A stretch of DNA of 64,000 nt from Planctomycetota bacterium (GTDB lineage Bacteria > Planctomycetota > UBA1135), in assembly GCA_008501825.1 (NCBI GenBank), contig QQUA01000002.1, positions 62,001 through 126,000 on the forward strand, in the 5' to 3' direction. A program made the position numbers and the translations under genes. The notes beneath the pieces were generated by a model. It was not told the DNA's origin and ran no database searches. It saw nothing but the letters and a program-made list of their open reading frames with translations. Each line of letters starts with the position of its first letter. Within the stretch, counting starts at the first letter, position 1. This document shows, piece by piece, positions 26,277 to 36,376 of the stretch.

Positions 26277-27917
26277 CTAATCTCTTTCGGCCCGCTCCAC
26301 ATCCTGCCAGGTATCGGGATAAACACGATTTGGGGGAAAATAGCCAGGCCTCCGCCTGGGAGGATAGGGAAGAACCCCGACCCGCTTTGCCCAAGCCTCG
26401 TAATCCGAAGCCAAGTCGACCACCAACTGAGGGAACTTCCGAGCCAAATTTTGGGTCTCAGTTCGATCCTTTTCGAGGTTGTACAGTTCCCAATCTCCGC
26501 CATGCCTAGCCACCAGCTTCAGATCTCCCTTGCGAACGGCAGAATTTCCCTCGTGTTCCCAATACAGCGAGCGATTGGGAAGCCGATCCCCGGAGAATGT
26601 TGAGTGAATGGAAATGCCCTCTAATGACGGTATGGAATATCCGTCACGCTCCACCGGATAATCGGCGCCGGAAAGCTCCATTGCCGTCGGAAACAAGTCA
26701 ATCAAGTGAATCGGATCGTGTCTCAACTCTCCCTGACCAGATATTCCGGCAGGCCAATGCACGATCAAGGGTGAAGCAATCCCCCCCTCATGAACCCAGT
26801 GCTTGAACCGCCGAAACGGCGTATTGGAGGCGTTTGCCCACCCGCGTCCATAGCTCAAATAATAGCCCTCTTTGGTTTCCAACTGCCTTTTGGGGCCGGC
26901 ACCAAGATCACCTCCTTCTGCACACCCGCCGTTGTCGGCAAAGAAAAAAATGATCGTGTTTTCCAATTCGCCCATGCGACGTAGCGATTGCAATAGCCGT
27001 CCGATCCCTTGATCCATGCGATCAACCTGAGCTGCGTAGAGCGCCATTCTCAAATCCATTTCCTTCCGCTTGTCTTCCGGCAGGGAATTCCACTCCCGGC
27101 AGTCTCGGTCCGAAAGCTCCCAAGACGGATTCACAATTCCCAAAGATTGCATCCTTGCCAAACGCGAGTGTCTCAGGGCGTCCCAGCCCATCAAGTATTT
27201 TCCTCTGTATTTATCAACATCCTGCTTCAAAGCGTGTAAAGGCCAATGCGGAGCGGTATAAGCTAAATACAGGAAAAACGGCTGGTCATCAAATCCTTCA
27301 GCATCTTCGATATATTCGATCGCCCACTCCGTAAATGCATCGGTGATATAAAAGTCGTCATCCGGCTTCAATGGAGTTGTCTCAAGCATGAGCAATTTAT
27401 CCGGAGCCGGCCGAAAATAGTTGCTTGCGCCGCGAATCAGCCCGGAGAATCGCTGAAACCCTCTCTTCAGCGGCCAGGCCTCCGGAAAAGTACCGACATG
27501 CCACTTCCCACTCATATATGTGCGATATCCAGCAACAGACAGGACTTCGGCAACGGTTGCGGAGGCGGGGCTCAAAGCACCTCGGTATCCTTTATAGCCT
27601 TTATCCTGGCTTTGATCGATGCTTTCCGACGTCATGTGCCCGATCCCAGCTTGATGCGGGTACAACCCGGTCAATAAAGAGGCTCGGGTGGGGCAACAGC
27701 GGCCTGAGTTGTAAAACTGCGTGTACCGAAGCCCTCCCGCCGCCAATTGATCGAGATTTGGGGTTTCGATTTCTCCTCCGTAACAGCCCAGGTCACTGAA
27801 CCCCATATCGTCGGCCATGATCCAAATGATATTGGGTCGAGGCGCTTGCACTACAGCCTCGGCCTGAATGCAAAAGGCATACGGCAGAACGAAACTCAGT
27901 GCGGCGGTCAGAAGCAT
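26277..27917 (-). CDS. Formylglycine-dependent arylsulfatase, exported
   Basis: 546 residues with a signal peptide (MLLTAALSFVLPYAFCIQAEA). The sulfatase signature C74-C-P-T-R followed by ASLLTG is intact, so Cys74 would be converted to formylglycine. The metal ligands appear in IIWIMADDMGFSDLG, and FFADNGGCAEGG supplies the later metal-binding Asp-Asn. It is upstream of the CHAT gene at 22.7 kb on the same strand with 61 bp between, and downstream of another CHAT gene. Planctomycetes carry many such enzymes for sulfated algal polysaccharides, but the substrate class (S1 subfamily) cannot be told from the sequence alone. Confidence 0.93.
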   Translation of the reverse strand: MLLTAALSFVLPYAFCIQAEAVVQAPRPNIIWIMADDMGFSDLGCYGGEIETPNLDQLAAGGLRYTQFYNSGRCCPTRASLLTGLYPHQAGIGHMTSESIDQSQDKGYKGYRGALSPASATVAEVLSVAGYRTYMSGKWHVGTFPEAWPLKRGFQRFSGLIRGASNYFRPAPDKLLMLETTPLKPDDDFYITDAFTEWAIEYIEDAEGFDDQPFFLYLAYTAPHWPLHALKQDVDKYRGKYLMGWDALRHSRLARMQSLGIVNPSWELSDRDCREWNSLPEDKRKEMDLRMALYAAQVDRMDQGIGRLLQSLRRMGELENTIIFFFADNGGCAEGGDLGAGPKRQLETKEGYYLSYGRGWANASNTPFRRFKHWVHEGGIASPLIVHWPAGISGQGELRHDPIHLIDLFPTAMELSGADYPVERDGYSIPSLEGISIHSTFSGDRLPNRSLYWEHEGNSAVRKGDLKLVARHGGDWELYNLEKDRTETQNLARKFPQLVVDLASDYEAWAKRVGVLPYPPRRRPGYFPPNRVYPDTWQDVERAERD

Positions 27918-28009
27918 GGAGCTAGGCTACCGTCGAGAGAGAGGCAGGGAAACCTCCTCTTTTTCCTTGAGCTACAGAAATTTCTTTCCTCCTCAAATCT
28001 CCAGTCCAC

Positions 28010-31000
28010 CTAGTACCAATCTCCGCTCAAAACAAAGGCTCCCCAGGTACTCGGTCTGGCATCTCCGTCAAAATCAAGTCGGTTTTGTTGCAGCATTTGG
28101 AGTTTCGCTCGATGAAGAGATTCCGCCTTGCCCAAACCTTTTTCCCATAAATTCCGATAAAAGTGATCCATAAGGGTCGCTGACGCCCTGTCATCGATTT
28201 TCCAAAGAGAACTTACCACCGTCTTGGATCCGGCAATCTCAAAGGCACGGCGCAAGCTGATCAAGCCTTCACCCGCCCTTTCGCTGCCAAGTGCGGTTTC
28301 ACAAGCAGAAAGAACGGCCAGGTCGCAACTCGATAAGTCAAGAAACTCAATTTCATCCGCCGTTAAATAGCCGTCATCTCGTCCCAGCTCCTTTTCAGCA
28401 TTGACACCGGCAAAAACCAGTCCAGAAAGGAGTCCCGGCAGCAAACCAACGGCCTGCAACCCAGATCCAAAATGCGCCCTCTCTTTCCCTTCTTCCAAAT
28501 CACGTAGCAAGGATGGCAGATGGTCCGGCTCGAAAAAACCGTGAGTGGCCAAATGGATATAGCGATTGCCGGGAAGAGCCATTTTGACATTGCTTTCTGT
28601 AGCCGATTTTCCATCCAAGGTCTGGAATTCGGAATTCCATTTCAGGACATACTGATGAAGCTCCTTGATTGCCCGAATCTCATCTCGCGTGGCCTCAAGC
28701 ATCGGCCAACGGTCCCCAATTCGAGAGCGACCGTTCACATCAAATCGACGATTCAATTGATTTTGCTCCTGGACTCCACTCTCCTCACTTTCATAGTAAT
28801 TCACGTCTCCAACCACCAGCACCCGGCCCTCTTGCGAAATTCGACCAGGGGCCGGTACTCGAATTCGAGTTGCGTCCGAAAGATAAACAAAGCGAAACTC
28901 CTCCAATAGAAACCGCCCATCATGAGTTGACAGAGCGCCGAAAGGCAATTGACCGAGGAATCCGTCCGGACTAATGAAGATCAAATCCGTTCCTTCAACG
29001 TAAGGCAGAATCGGATTCCATAAGGAGTCGAGCAAGGAAATTCGCTGGCCTTCTGTCTCCTCCAAGGGCTTACCTCCTCGGAGTGAAGTCGAAGCCAAAA
29101 ACATTTCCACTTGCTCTCGGATTCGCTCAGAGTTTCCCAAGGAGATGAGCCTTGCCGGGGATCCTTCCGAAAAGACCCAAGCAAAGACTTCTTCTCCAAC
29201 GAAAAAATCCAGGAGCGCACTATTCTCAGGTAATTTGCTCCGTATCTCCGCCTCCGAATAGGCTTCTTGTAAATCTTTCAAACCAAAAGCTTGATTCAAT
29301 CTACGCTCAACTTGCAATCTTTTCCGGCGAAGTTCTTCTACTTTGTCATTGTGGCCTTTCTCTCTATCCTTGATAGGGAGAAAAATCATCTCGGAAAGTC
29401 GCTTGCTGACCAAGCTGATTTCATCGCGCAACTCCTGTACTAGCTTCGATTCATCTTTTTCATTCAATCGCATTCCAGCGGCCTGCATACGCGTCGCCTT
29501 ACCCTTCCACTTCAAAAATATCTCATATGGCCCTCCAACAGAAAATCCCTCCATCTTGGCCAGCAGGGAAAGGTATGGCCCAAGATGATTTCTACGCCCG
29601 AGTAGGCGAATCCTTCCCGCTTCACTCATGGTGGGAAGCTCTGAATCTAAGTGAGCCAACAGGGAGGATAGTCCTTGTTCATAAGCAATCTTAGCCTCCT
29701 TCAACCGCCCCACGAGCGAATGGAGATCACCCAACTCAAGCCAGCTCCCCGCAGTGATGTAATGGGACGAACCGAAGCAGGCCTGGCGAATTTCGAGGGC
29801 TTGATCCATGAAGCTCCGGGCCTCATCCAGCCGTCCCTCATCCATGCAAAGAAGCCCAAGATTGTGCAAATTTGTGGCAGTATATGGATGCTTCTCGCCA
29901 ACATTTTCCTTGAGTGCCGCCAGCGAACTCAAGTATAGGCGTCGAGCTTCTTTTAGGCGTCCAGAGGATTTGTTTGCCCAAGCAAGGTTATGCAGGCTTT
30001 GAGAAGTTTTAGAGTGTCCTGCCCCAAGCACTTCGCTGTCAATCTCATAAGCCGTCTGAAGCAAAGGTATGGCTTCATCCATTTTTCCTAGATCTGCAAG
30101 CACATTACCTAGGTTGCCGATAGCGGCGGCCGTTTCGGGATGAGATTCGCCATGAATCTTCAGGAAAGTGGCGATTGCTCTTCTAAATTCATTAGCGGCT
30201 TCCTCGGAAAGACCTTGGTTCTTCAATACCATCGCCAGGTTATTCCTAGCTCTTGCGGTACTGATTTCACTCATGCCGGCCTGATTTCCATAGACATAGA
30301 GAATTTCTTCGAACAGCTCCCTGGCTTCTTCGAAAAATCCCTGCCGATTCAGGGCTACGGCCAAATTGTTCTTCGCCGTCAACGCATGGGGATCTTCAGG
30401 TCCTTTGGCTGATTCGATAATTTTCAGTGCTCTGCGCAAGAGAGGAATGACCTCTCGGAGACGGCCTTGCTGCCTGAACAAATAAGCCAAGTTGTTCAAA
30501 CTGGCCGCCGTCAGCGGATGATTTGGGCCTAGAGCCGTTTCCCGGATCCTTAATGCCCTTTCCAAAAACGGCCTTCCCTGATTCAGCCTCCCCTCGGCCA
30601 TAAGGACGAATGCCAGGCTGTTGAGACTCGTTGCCGTTTGCGGGTGTTCCAGCCCAAATACTTCTTCCCGAATGGCCAAAGCGCGCATATGCAAGCTCCT
30701 GGATTCTTGGTACCTTCCTTGCGTTCGTTTCAGCTCAGCCAGATTGTTCAGACTGGTCGCTGTATCCGGATGCTTCGTCCCCAGGTTTTTTTCGCGAATC
30801 TCCAAGGCTCGAGTTAAATATTCCTCGGCCTCGCGATAGCGTCCGGTCTGCCAACGACGAATTCCCATCGAGTTCAACCCCTTGGCGACGTTTAGGCTAT
30901 TCGGTCCTTCCTTCGCCTCCAAATGAGCGATTCTTCCCAATTCATACTCGTCCTTGAGTTGGTCGAGTTGCTCCCCGGACAGCGGGGTTGGATCTGCCTC

Positions 31001-31414
31001 GGCAAGCTTGATCGAAAATGCTCCGGTCTTTCCCTGCAAGGAACACGCAGTCACGTGATACTGAATTCCCTCTTTCAACTCCACCAATAACTTGGAGTGC
31101 ACTCCGATCAAACCGTCATCGTCTTCCGCAATCACCTTGCCGCCCGCTTCAAGCAAAATTAAATACGGATCGAAATCGTAAGACTTGAGCACAATGGAAT
31201 ACAAACCCGATGCCTTGACGCTAAGAGAATAGCTTTTCCCCAGCACGGGGGCGTATTTAGCTTCCTTGTCAAGCCCCGGAGCGTGCTGCACTGGATCGCT
31301 TTTCTCAATTCTTGCCTCAATTTCAGTCTCCAATTCCAATATAAAATCCCCTGAGGGTTCCTGGCACCATGAAGCCAGAGAGGCGGCGAAGAGAAGGAAC
31401 GTGTTGCTTTTCAA
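28010..31414 (-). CDS. Exported PPC-TPR-CHAT caspase-like protease
   Basis: 1134 residues from a TTG start at 31414, chosen because GAGGG lies about 7 bases upstream and a signal peptide then begins at once (KSNTFLLFAASLASWCQ, which could also be a lipobox ending in Cys). The open frame runs 33 codons further up without an ATG. The PPC-like domain (YSIVLKSYDFDPYLILLEAG) is followed by about ten TPRs (residues about 150-600) with LNNLAxxxRxQGR words. The CHAT domain keeps His near 955 (HLATHGFF) and Cys near 1036 (LSACETALGSERAGEG) and ends TWGAFVLSGDWY. It is divergent from an FG-GAP propeller 280 bp away and upstream of the arylsulfatase. Confidence 0.88.
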   Translation of the reverse strand: MKSNTFLLFAASLASWCQEPSGDFILELETEIEARIEKSDPVQHAPGLDKEAKYAPVLGKSYSLSVKASGLYSIVLKSYDFDPYLILLEAGGKVIAEDDDGLIGVHSKLLVELKEGIQYHVTACSLQGKTGAFSIKLAEADPTPLSGEQLDQLKDEYELGRIAHLEAKEGPNSLNVAKGLNSMGIRRWQTGRYREAEEYLTRALEIREKNLGTKHPDTATSLNNLAELKRTQGRYQESRSLHMRALAIREEVFGLEHPQTATSLNSLAFVLMAEGRLNQGRPFLERALRIRETALGPNHPLTAASLNNLAYLFRQQGRLREVIPLLRRALKIIESAKGPEDPHALTAKNNLAVALNRQGFFEEARELFEEILYVYGNQAGMSEISTARARNNLAMVLKNQGLSEEAANEFRRAIATFLKIHGESHPETAAAIGNLGNVLADLGKMDEAIPLLQTAYEIDSEVLGAGHSKTSQSLHNLAWANKSSGRLKEARRLYLSSLAALKENVGEKHPYTATNLHNLGLLCMDEGRLDEARSFMDQALEIRQACFGSSHYITAGSWLELGDLHSLVGRLKEAKIAYEQGLSSLLAHLDSELPTMSEAGRIRLLGRRNHLGPYLSLLAKMEGFSVGGPYEIFLKWKGKATRMQAAGMRLNEKDESKLVQELRDEISLVSKRLSEMIFLPIKDREKGHNDKVEELRRKRLQVERRLNQAFGLKDLQEAYSEAEIRSKLPENSALLDFFVGEEVFAWVFSEGSPARLISLGNSERIREQVEMFLASTSLRGGKPLEETEGQRISLLDSLWNPILPYVEGTDLIFISPDGFLGQLPFGALSTHDGRFLLEEFRFVYLSDATRIRVPAPGRISQEGRVLVVGDVNYYESEESGVQEQNQLNRRFDVNGRSRIGDRWPMLEATRDEIRAIKELHQYVLKWNSEFQTLDGKSATESNVKMALPGNRYIHLATHGFFEPDHLPSLLRDLEEGKERAHFGSGLQAVGLLPGLLSGLVFAGVNAEKELGRDDGYLTADEIEFLDLSSCDLAVLSACETALGSERAGEGLISLRRAFEIAGSKTVVSSLWKIDDRASATLMDHFYRNLWEKGLGKAESLHRAKLQMLQQNRLDFDGDARPSTWGAFVLSGDWY

Positions 31415-31693
31415 TTTTGAACCCTCAATTGGGTTTTCTTCCGGTCGCTTGAATGGAATGACGAAGCGACCGGCCCTTTTCCGTTTACGACTTAAGTGAT
31501 TGGGAACCGTCAAGAATTCAGCAATTTCCCTTCTCCCACTGATTTCTGCTTCGATGATTTCGCATCACCGTCGTGAAATGAGTCCCTTTCCAGGCAAAGA
31601 GCCAGGCGGACGACTGCTGCCGCACCGCTTCCATTCGACTATAACCATCACTGGGGATTAAAAAATGTGGCGGTCCCGCTTGGAGGTCAGGTT
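31415..31693. other. Divergent intergenic region between CHAT and FG-GAP genes
   Basis: About 280 bp carrying the promoters for both genes. The plus-strand gene has GGAGG at 31680-31684. I see no strong dyad or canonical -35/-10 pair; the stretch 31500-31650 is unremarkable. Confidence 0.4.
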
Positions 31694-33421
31694 ATGTTGA
31701 AAAAAGACGTCAATTCCTCGCTAAATCCCCCTGTCATGCTCAAAGTTGTTCTTAGCTGCTTCCTGTTAGCCCTTTGTGAAAACGGACTTAGCGCCCAAAG
31801 CTGCGGTGGTGGCACAGGTACGGAGTTGTTGCACCGGTTCGACGGTCCCCTGTCCCGATCCAAGCTCGGATGGTCGGTTGCCGGCGTAGGCGACCTCAAC
31901 GGGGACGGTTCAGACGACGTGATTGCCGGGGCTCCCGGTCCTGCAACTTTGGGCACGGCCCTGGTTTTCTCCAGCGCCGACGGAACTTTGCTCTATCAGA
32001 TCCAAAGTCCCCCGTTTGCCATTCAATTCGCGGAAGCTGTAGCCGGAGCCGGCGATGTGAACGGGGACGGAATCCCTGATTTCATCGTGGGAACGCCATG
32101 GAGCAGCCCAAACGGAATTACCCTGGCAGGATCCGCCTTTGTCTATTCCGGTGCCGACGGAACGGAGATTTGGCATTTCCCAGGATTCTCAGTGGGCGAC
32201 GGCATGGGTAATTCAGTGGCAGGGGCAGGCGACGTCAACCTGGATGGCTTTGATGACGTTATCGTTGGCGCCCCTTATGCAGATGCACAAGGCGGTACCA
32301 GCAGTACGGGCGCAGCATTCGTTTATTCAGGCGCGTCGGGTGCCATTCTATTTCAGTTGGACGGTCCATCGACGGCTTCCCAAATGGGCTGTTCGGTAGC
32401 CGGCCCAGGCGACGTCAATGGTGACGGCCGACCTGACTTTCTAGTCGGAGCCAAGCACGCGAATCCCAATGGCATGGACAAAGCCGGAAGCGCCTTTGTA
32501 TTTTCCGGCCTTGATGGAAGCCAATTGTGGCAATTTGACGGAGACAACGTCTGGGATTTTTTCGCCACCTCGGTTTCCGGCGCCAATGACTTGAATCAAG
32601 ATGGGTTCAGAGACGTATTCGTCGGCGCTCCGGGGGCGAGCGGCAATTATGCACATGCATATTCAGGGCTAAACGGGTCGCTGCTCTTCCGTTTCGAAGG
32701 ATTTGGTTCCGGTGCCGTCTATGGAAGCTCCGTCTCTTCGGCAGGAGATGTGAATGGTGACGGATTCCCCGATCTATTGGTCGGGGCGGAAGGAGAATGG
32801 TCCCATTCCGGACTTCGAGGTGCGGGAGCCGCGTACGTGTATTCCGGTGTGGACGGATCTATTCTGGACCGGATCGACGGCGAGGGGGAGAATTTCGCTC
32901 TCGGCTTCTCCGTTTCCGGAGCAGGCGACGCGAACGGCGACGGCTTGGCCGACATCGTGGTCGGATCCATTTTCGCCGAGTTCGGATCCGGAACTCAATC
33001 GGGTGCAGCTTACCTTTTCAGCTTGTCCTCCCCTTATTTGAGCGTGGACCAAGCCAGCCTTTCGACCTCCGCAGGAGGTGAGGTTAACTTTGATATAGAC
33101 TTCCCGGTTTCGGAAGCCGGACGGGATTATGCATTGCTGGCTTCCTTCTCCGGTAATGGGCCGTGGACCACGGGCGGAGGCTGTATTCCATTGACCCCGG
33201 ATGCACTTACGGCTCAAATGTGGACGAATCCGCCTGGTCTCTTTCTGAACCCACAAGGCATTCTGGATTTCGGCGGAAACGCCAACCCGAATTTCTCAGC
33301 ACCTGCCGGTGCTCTTTCCGCCTTTGTCGGCGTTAGAGTCTGGTTTGCCGGTTTGAGCCATGACGGTGCTGGAAGCCTGCATCTTGCCTCCTCCGCCGTT
33401 ACTCTGGACATTTTGCCTTGA
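31694..33421 (+). CDS. Secreted FG-GAP seven-bladed propeller, type A C-terminal module
   Basis: 575 residues from the ATG at 31694, which has GGAGG 7 bases upstream; the signal peptide then lies at 15-35 (MLKVVLSCFLLALCENGLSAQ), and an internal ATG at 31736 is a possible alternative. Seven FG-GAP units carry the loops DLNGDG, DVNGDG, DVNLDG, DVNGDG, DLNQDG, DVNGDG and DANGDG. The last 130 residues (SLSTSAGGEVNFDIDFPVSE to SSAVTLDILP) are the type A module shared with the genes at 21.0 and 60.2 kb. It is divergent from a PPC-TPR-CHAT gene and is followed after 4 bp by a CPBP protease gene on the same strand. Confidence 0.88.
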   Translation: MLKKDVNSSLNPPVMLKVVLSCFLLALCENGLSAQSCGGGTGTELLHRFDGPLSRSKLGWSVAGVGDLNGDGSDDVIAGAPGPATLGTALVFSSADGTLLYQIQSPPFAIQFAEAVAGAGDVNGDGIPDFIVGTPWSSPNGITLAGSAFVYSGADGTEIWHFPGFSVGDGMGNSVAGAGDVNLDGFDDVIVGAPYADAQGGTSSTGAAFVYSGASGAILFQLDGPSTASQMGCSVAGPGDVNGDGRPDFLVGAKHANPNGMDKAGSAFVFSGLDGSQLWQFDGDNVWDFFATSVSGANDLNQDGFRDVFVGAPGASGNYAHAYSGLNGSLLFRFEGFGSGAVYGSSVSSAGDVNGDGFPDLLVGAEGEWSHSGLRGAGAAYVYSGVDGSILDRIDGEGENFALGFSVSGAGDANGDGLADIVVGSIFAEFGSGTQSGAAYLFSLSSPYLSVDQASLSTSAGGEVNFDIDFPVSEAGRDYALLASFSGNGPWTTGGGCIPLTPDALTAQMWTNPPGLFLNPQGILDFGGNANPNFSAPAGALSAFVGVRVWFAGLSHDGAGSLHLASSAVTLDILP

Positions 33422-33425
33422 TGGC

Positions 33426-34361
33426 ATGATTTCACAAAAAGTGATCCCTTTTTCTAAATTCACCCGCTTGGCGAGAGAGCATCGGCTCCTTTGTTGGCAA
33501 ATTGCCACGTTCGGATTGTTGACCATATTCTGGCCGATTTGGCTGTCTTATCAAAACTCGCAATGGATCTTCCATCTATGGATGGACCATGAGTTCTTGA
33601 CTCTTCTTTTGGCAATGCAGTACGCCTTATTGTTGACCGTTTTTCTTTCGAAGATACTCCATTTACCGCTCCTATGCTGGCAATCCCCCCGTTCGGCCAT
33701 CAAAGGCAAAGCGGGTCTTCGGGCAACTGCCGGCGGTGTTTTCCTGACTTTGGCAGTGGTCGCTCTTTCCGAGACGGCACTTCAGGTTCAGCCAAAAGAG
33801 CTTTGGTGGCGGTGGCATGGCTTGCTTCTGGCAAGCCATTGGCTTCCCCTCATAATCGCGACCGTGGCATCCCGCTTTGAGCAAGCCCCTGTCCTTGAAA
33901 GCACGAAGGAGGGGATGTTAGGGAAAAGATCTATGATGACCATCTGCACCGGCTTCGCTTGCATCGCCCTATTCCTGATTTTCCTACAATTCCTGGACAA
34001 GGCTCCTAAATCCCAGGATTGGCTACATGGAATAGGCCGCCTGAGGAATTTTCCGGCATTGGTTTTGATCGCCGTTTCCGCCGCTTTCAGTGAGGAAGTC
34101 TTGTTTCGAGGTTATTTATTCGGGCGACTGAAGTCCATCTTCAGAACTCCCCTGATGGCCGCCCTGGTATCCAGCCTCATCTTCGGCCTTGTCCATCAAG
34201 AATATGGTCAACTTCACATGGCCTTTGCCTTCATTCTTGGACTCATTTACACGGCAATGGCCGCCTTCAGCAGAAGCCTAATCCCTTCAATTTTGGTACA
34301 CTGTTTCCTAAATCTGCTTCAGGCGGCGATAGAAAGCTTCAACTTGGCCACAGAGCTTTGA
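33426..34361 (+). CDS. CPBP-family intramembrane metalloprotease
   Basis: 311 residues from the ATG at 33426. About eight membrane spans. The CPBP (Rce1/abortive-infection) motifs are all present near the C-terminus: FSEEVLFRGYLF (EExxxR), FGLVHQEYGQ with His, and LVHCFLNLL with H/N. Eukaryotic relatives cleave prenylated CAAX ends, while bacterial members have roles in bacteriocin immunity, membrane-protein maturation and regulation. It begins 4 bp after the stop of the propeller gene, so it is probably co-transcribed; whether it processes that exported protein is open. Confidence 0.9.
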   Translation: MISQKVIPFSKFTRLAREHRLLCWQIATFGLLTIFWPIWLSYQNSQWIFHLWMDHEFLTLLLAMQYALLLTVFLSKILHLPLLCWQSPRSAIKGKAGLRATAGGVFLTLAVVALSETALQVQPKELWWRWHGLLLASHWLPLIIATVASRFEQAPVLESTKEGMLGKRSMMTICTGFACIALFLIFLQFLDKAPKSQDWLHGIGRLRNFPALVLIAVSAAFSEEVLFRGYLFGRLKSIFRTPLMAALVSSLIFGLVHQEYGQLHMAFAFILGLIYTAMAAFSRSLIPSILVHCFLNLLQAAIESFNLATEL

Positions 34362-34383
34362 ACCAAGTCTGCACGAAGGGAAT

Positions 34384-34815
34384 CTACTTTTTGATCTCCG
34401 TGGAAAAATGGAAACTTCTATTGGGCGAATGTAGAGCGAGAAGATCGTTGGCTTCAACCGAAAAAGACTCACTGCTTAGGATCAATGGGCGACTTCTCAT
34501 GGTTTCCGCCGAATAGCCGTACCGGTTTTCACCATCCAGCCTTTCACTGTTATGAGGAACAAAGCTGCCCTGAGGGTCAGCGAAGACCAGCCGTTCGTTC
34601 CCTATCGATTGCAAAATAAGATCATCGTAGACCCTCCTGTTCAGCCAGAGAACGTACGGCCCTTTGCGAAATTCAACCCGAACTTTTTTGCCTAGAAACT
34701 CATCCAGGGGGACCTCTTCTCCGTTTTCCGGGTATAGAAAACAGAAGGCCACAACGGCAAGGCTAACGCCCCAAAACAGGAGTTTGCCAGTGACTCGGAA
34801 CGAGAAGCGGCCCAT
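34384..34815 (-). CDS. Membrane-anchored protein of unknown function
   Basis: 143 residues. One N-terminal membrane segment (KLLFWGVSLAVVAFCFLYPE, about 10-28) and a short beta-rich outer part (VRVEFRKGPYVLWLNRRVYD, RLVFADPQGSFVPHN). Not recognised. Its ATG lies 9 bp after the stop of the Gfo/Idh oxidoreductase gene, so the two are one transcription unit. The end is convergent with the CPBP gene. Confidence 0.6.
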   Translation of the reverse strand: MGRFSFRVTGKLLFWGVSLAVVAFCFLYPENGEEVPLDEFLGKKVRVEFRKGPYVLWLNRRVYDDLILQSIGNERLVFADPQGSFVPHNSERLDGENRYGYSAETMRSRPLILSSESFSVEANDLLALHSPNRSFHFSTEIKK

Positions 34816-34823
34816 CTAACGAC

Positions 34824-36230
34824 TTAGAAACTCCAGGCGTCTTTCTCTAAACGGACCGGTTCAAAGCCAGGGCGATAATTTCTCCTGACCAAGGTTTGGT
34901 TGGCTTCTTCGTGATTGGAAAAGCTAAGTTTCTCCCGGTCCCACCGTAGAACTTGGCCGGGGTATTTAGCCGCCTTCACCGCCAGCAATCCCGCCTCGGT
35001 ACAGCGAAGTCCATCCTCAAACGGAGCCCACAAGTGAGGAGTGTCAACTCCCAGAGCTTTGTCCACCCATGCGTGCCAGTGATTGAAGTCTTCATATTCG
35101 GGAAGGCCAGGCATCTCCAAGCCGTCGGTCATTTTGCCTTCCCGCCAAATCTGAAGGGGACCGCTAGGAGCCAAAACCATGGTTCCACCTTCGCAGACCA
35201 CAATCGTGAAAATGCCACCTGGCCAATCACCCTCTCCAATTCCCAAATGAGCGCGGTTCGGTTGCAATCCACTGTCGTAAAAGTAGAAATTACAAGTGGA
35301 GTTTGCGAACTTGTCCCCGCGAACGGGATAGGTCAATGTGGAAAGAACCTTGTCCGCATGGAACCATTCGAGGTCCTTTGAAGGTGTCCGGGAGCAAACC
35401 AGCACCGGACTTTGCAATTCGGGAAAAGCGTAAAACAGCACATCCGTCATGTGAACAACCCAATCGGCGACTTGGCCACCGCCGTAATTCCACCAGGAAC
35501 GCCACTTTCGCTGCACCATATTCGGCCGGCAGGGTTCGTATTGAGCACCGTTCAACCAAAGGTCATAATCAAAACCCTCTGGAGCTGGAGCCGGCGCTTC
35601 CAGCTTGCCATCGGAAAAGTAAAACCCGCCGGCCAGGGCACTGCCGCCGTAGGCGACGTGCACCTCAATGACCTTCCCAAGCGAACCCATTCTTAGAAGA
35701 TCTACGGCAGCCCGCCGTGCTTTGGATTGAATTCGTTGGGCTCCGGTCTGAGTGACTAGATTCGGCCGAGCTTGAATCGCTTGCTTCAAGATTTCCAGCT
35801 CTTCAAGCTGTTGAACCAGCGGCTTTTGTCCATAAACATGTTTTCCCTTGGCCAAGGCCATGGTCATGATGCTGCAGTGGGAATGATCCGGGGTCGCAAC
35901 AATGACCGCGTCAAATTGATCGCCGAACTCCTCGAATGCTTGCCGATAGTCAGCGCACTGAAAGGCCTGGGGATGAGCTTTGGCCGCTTCAGCAAGAGCC
36001 TTGGAATCAACGTCGCAAAGGCCGACGATTTCCGCTTGAGGGTGAGCCCCGATTTGTTCCCGGTCTGCTCCGCCGATGGTACCGATAACGCCAATGGACA
36101 GAACCCGAAGTTTGGACTCGCCTTTGCTCCGGGCGAATGCAGGCCCACCGACGGCCAGGGCTCCGGCTCCAAGCCCCAAACCGGATGCAGATCGGAGAAA
36201 ACCTCGACGGGAAACGGAGGAAGGGTTCAT
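34824..36230 (-). CDS. Tat-exported Gfo/Idh/MocA-family oxidoreductase
   Basis: 468 residues from the ATG at 36230, where a twin-arginine signal begins at once (SRRGFLRSASGLGLGAGALA); the frame is open 65 codons further upstream. The NAD(P)-binding Rossmann start is VLSIGVIGTIGGADREQ, with IVGLCDVDSKALAEA and DAVIVATPDHSH as the next strands; KGKHVYGQKPL holds the conserved EKP-like Lys-Pro of the family (here GQKP). Typical roles are sugar or inositol oxidation. Export with bound cofactor, by Tat, is common for this group in planctomycetes. The C-terminal part is the usual alpha/beta substrate domain. Confidence 0.9.
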   Translation of the reverse strand: MNPSSVSRRGFLRSASGLGLGAGALAVGGPAFARSKGESKLRVLSIGVIGTIGGADREQIGAHPQAEIVGLCDVDSKALAEAAKAHPQAFQCADYRQAFEEFGDQFDAVIVATPDHSHCSIMTMALAKGKHVYGQKPLVQQLEELEILKQAIQARPNLVTQTGAQRIQSKARRAAVDLLRMGSLGKVIEVHVAYGGSALAGGFYFSDGKLEAPAPAPEGFDYDLWLNGAQYEPCRPNMVQRKWRSWWNYGGGQVADWVVHMTDVLFYAFPELQSPVLVCSRTPSKDLEWFHADKVLSTLTYPVRGDKFANSTCNFYFYDSGLQPNRAHLGIGEGDWPGGIFTIVVCEGGTMVLAPSGPLQIWREGKMTDGLEMPGLPEYEDFNHWHAWVDKALGVDTPHLWAPFEDGLRCTEAGLLAVKAAKYPGQVLRWDREKLSFSNHEEANQTLVRRNYRPGFEPVRLEKDAWSF

Positions 36231-36376
36231 GTGGGCTCTTTTGGCTGAATGGGTTCCCGGAAGATACCTTGGAGGATAGCCCGGGATGACATGGTTGGAA
36301 AGGTGAAATTTTCCCCTAAGCCAAGTTGTCACCATGGGCCGAATCTCAACCCGCAATCTTGTGGACCAAATCGCCC

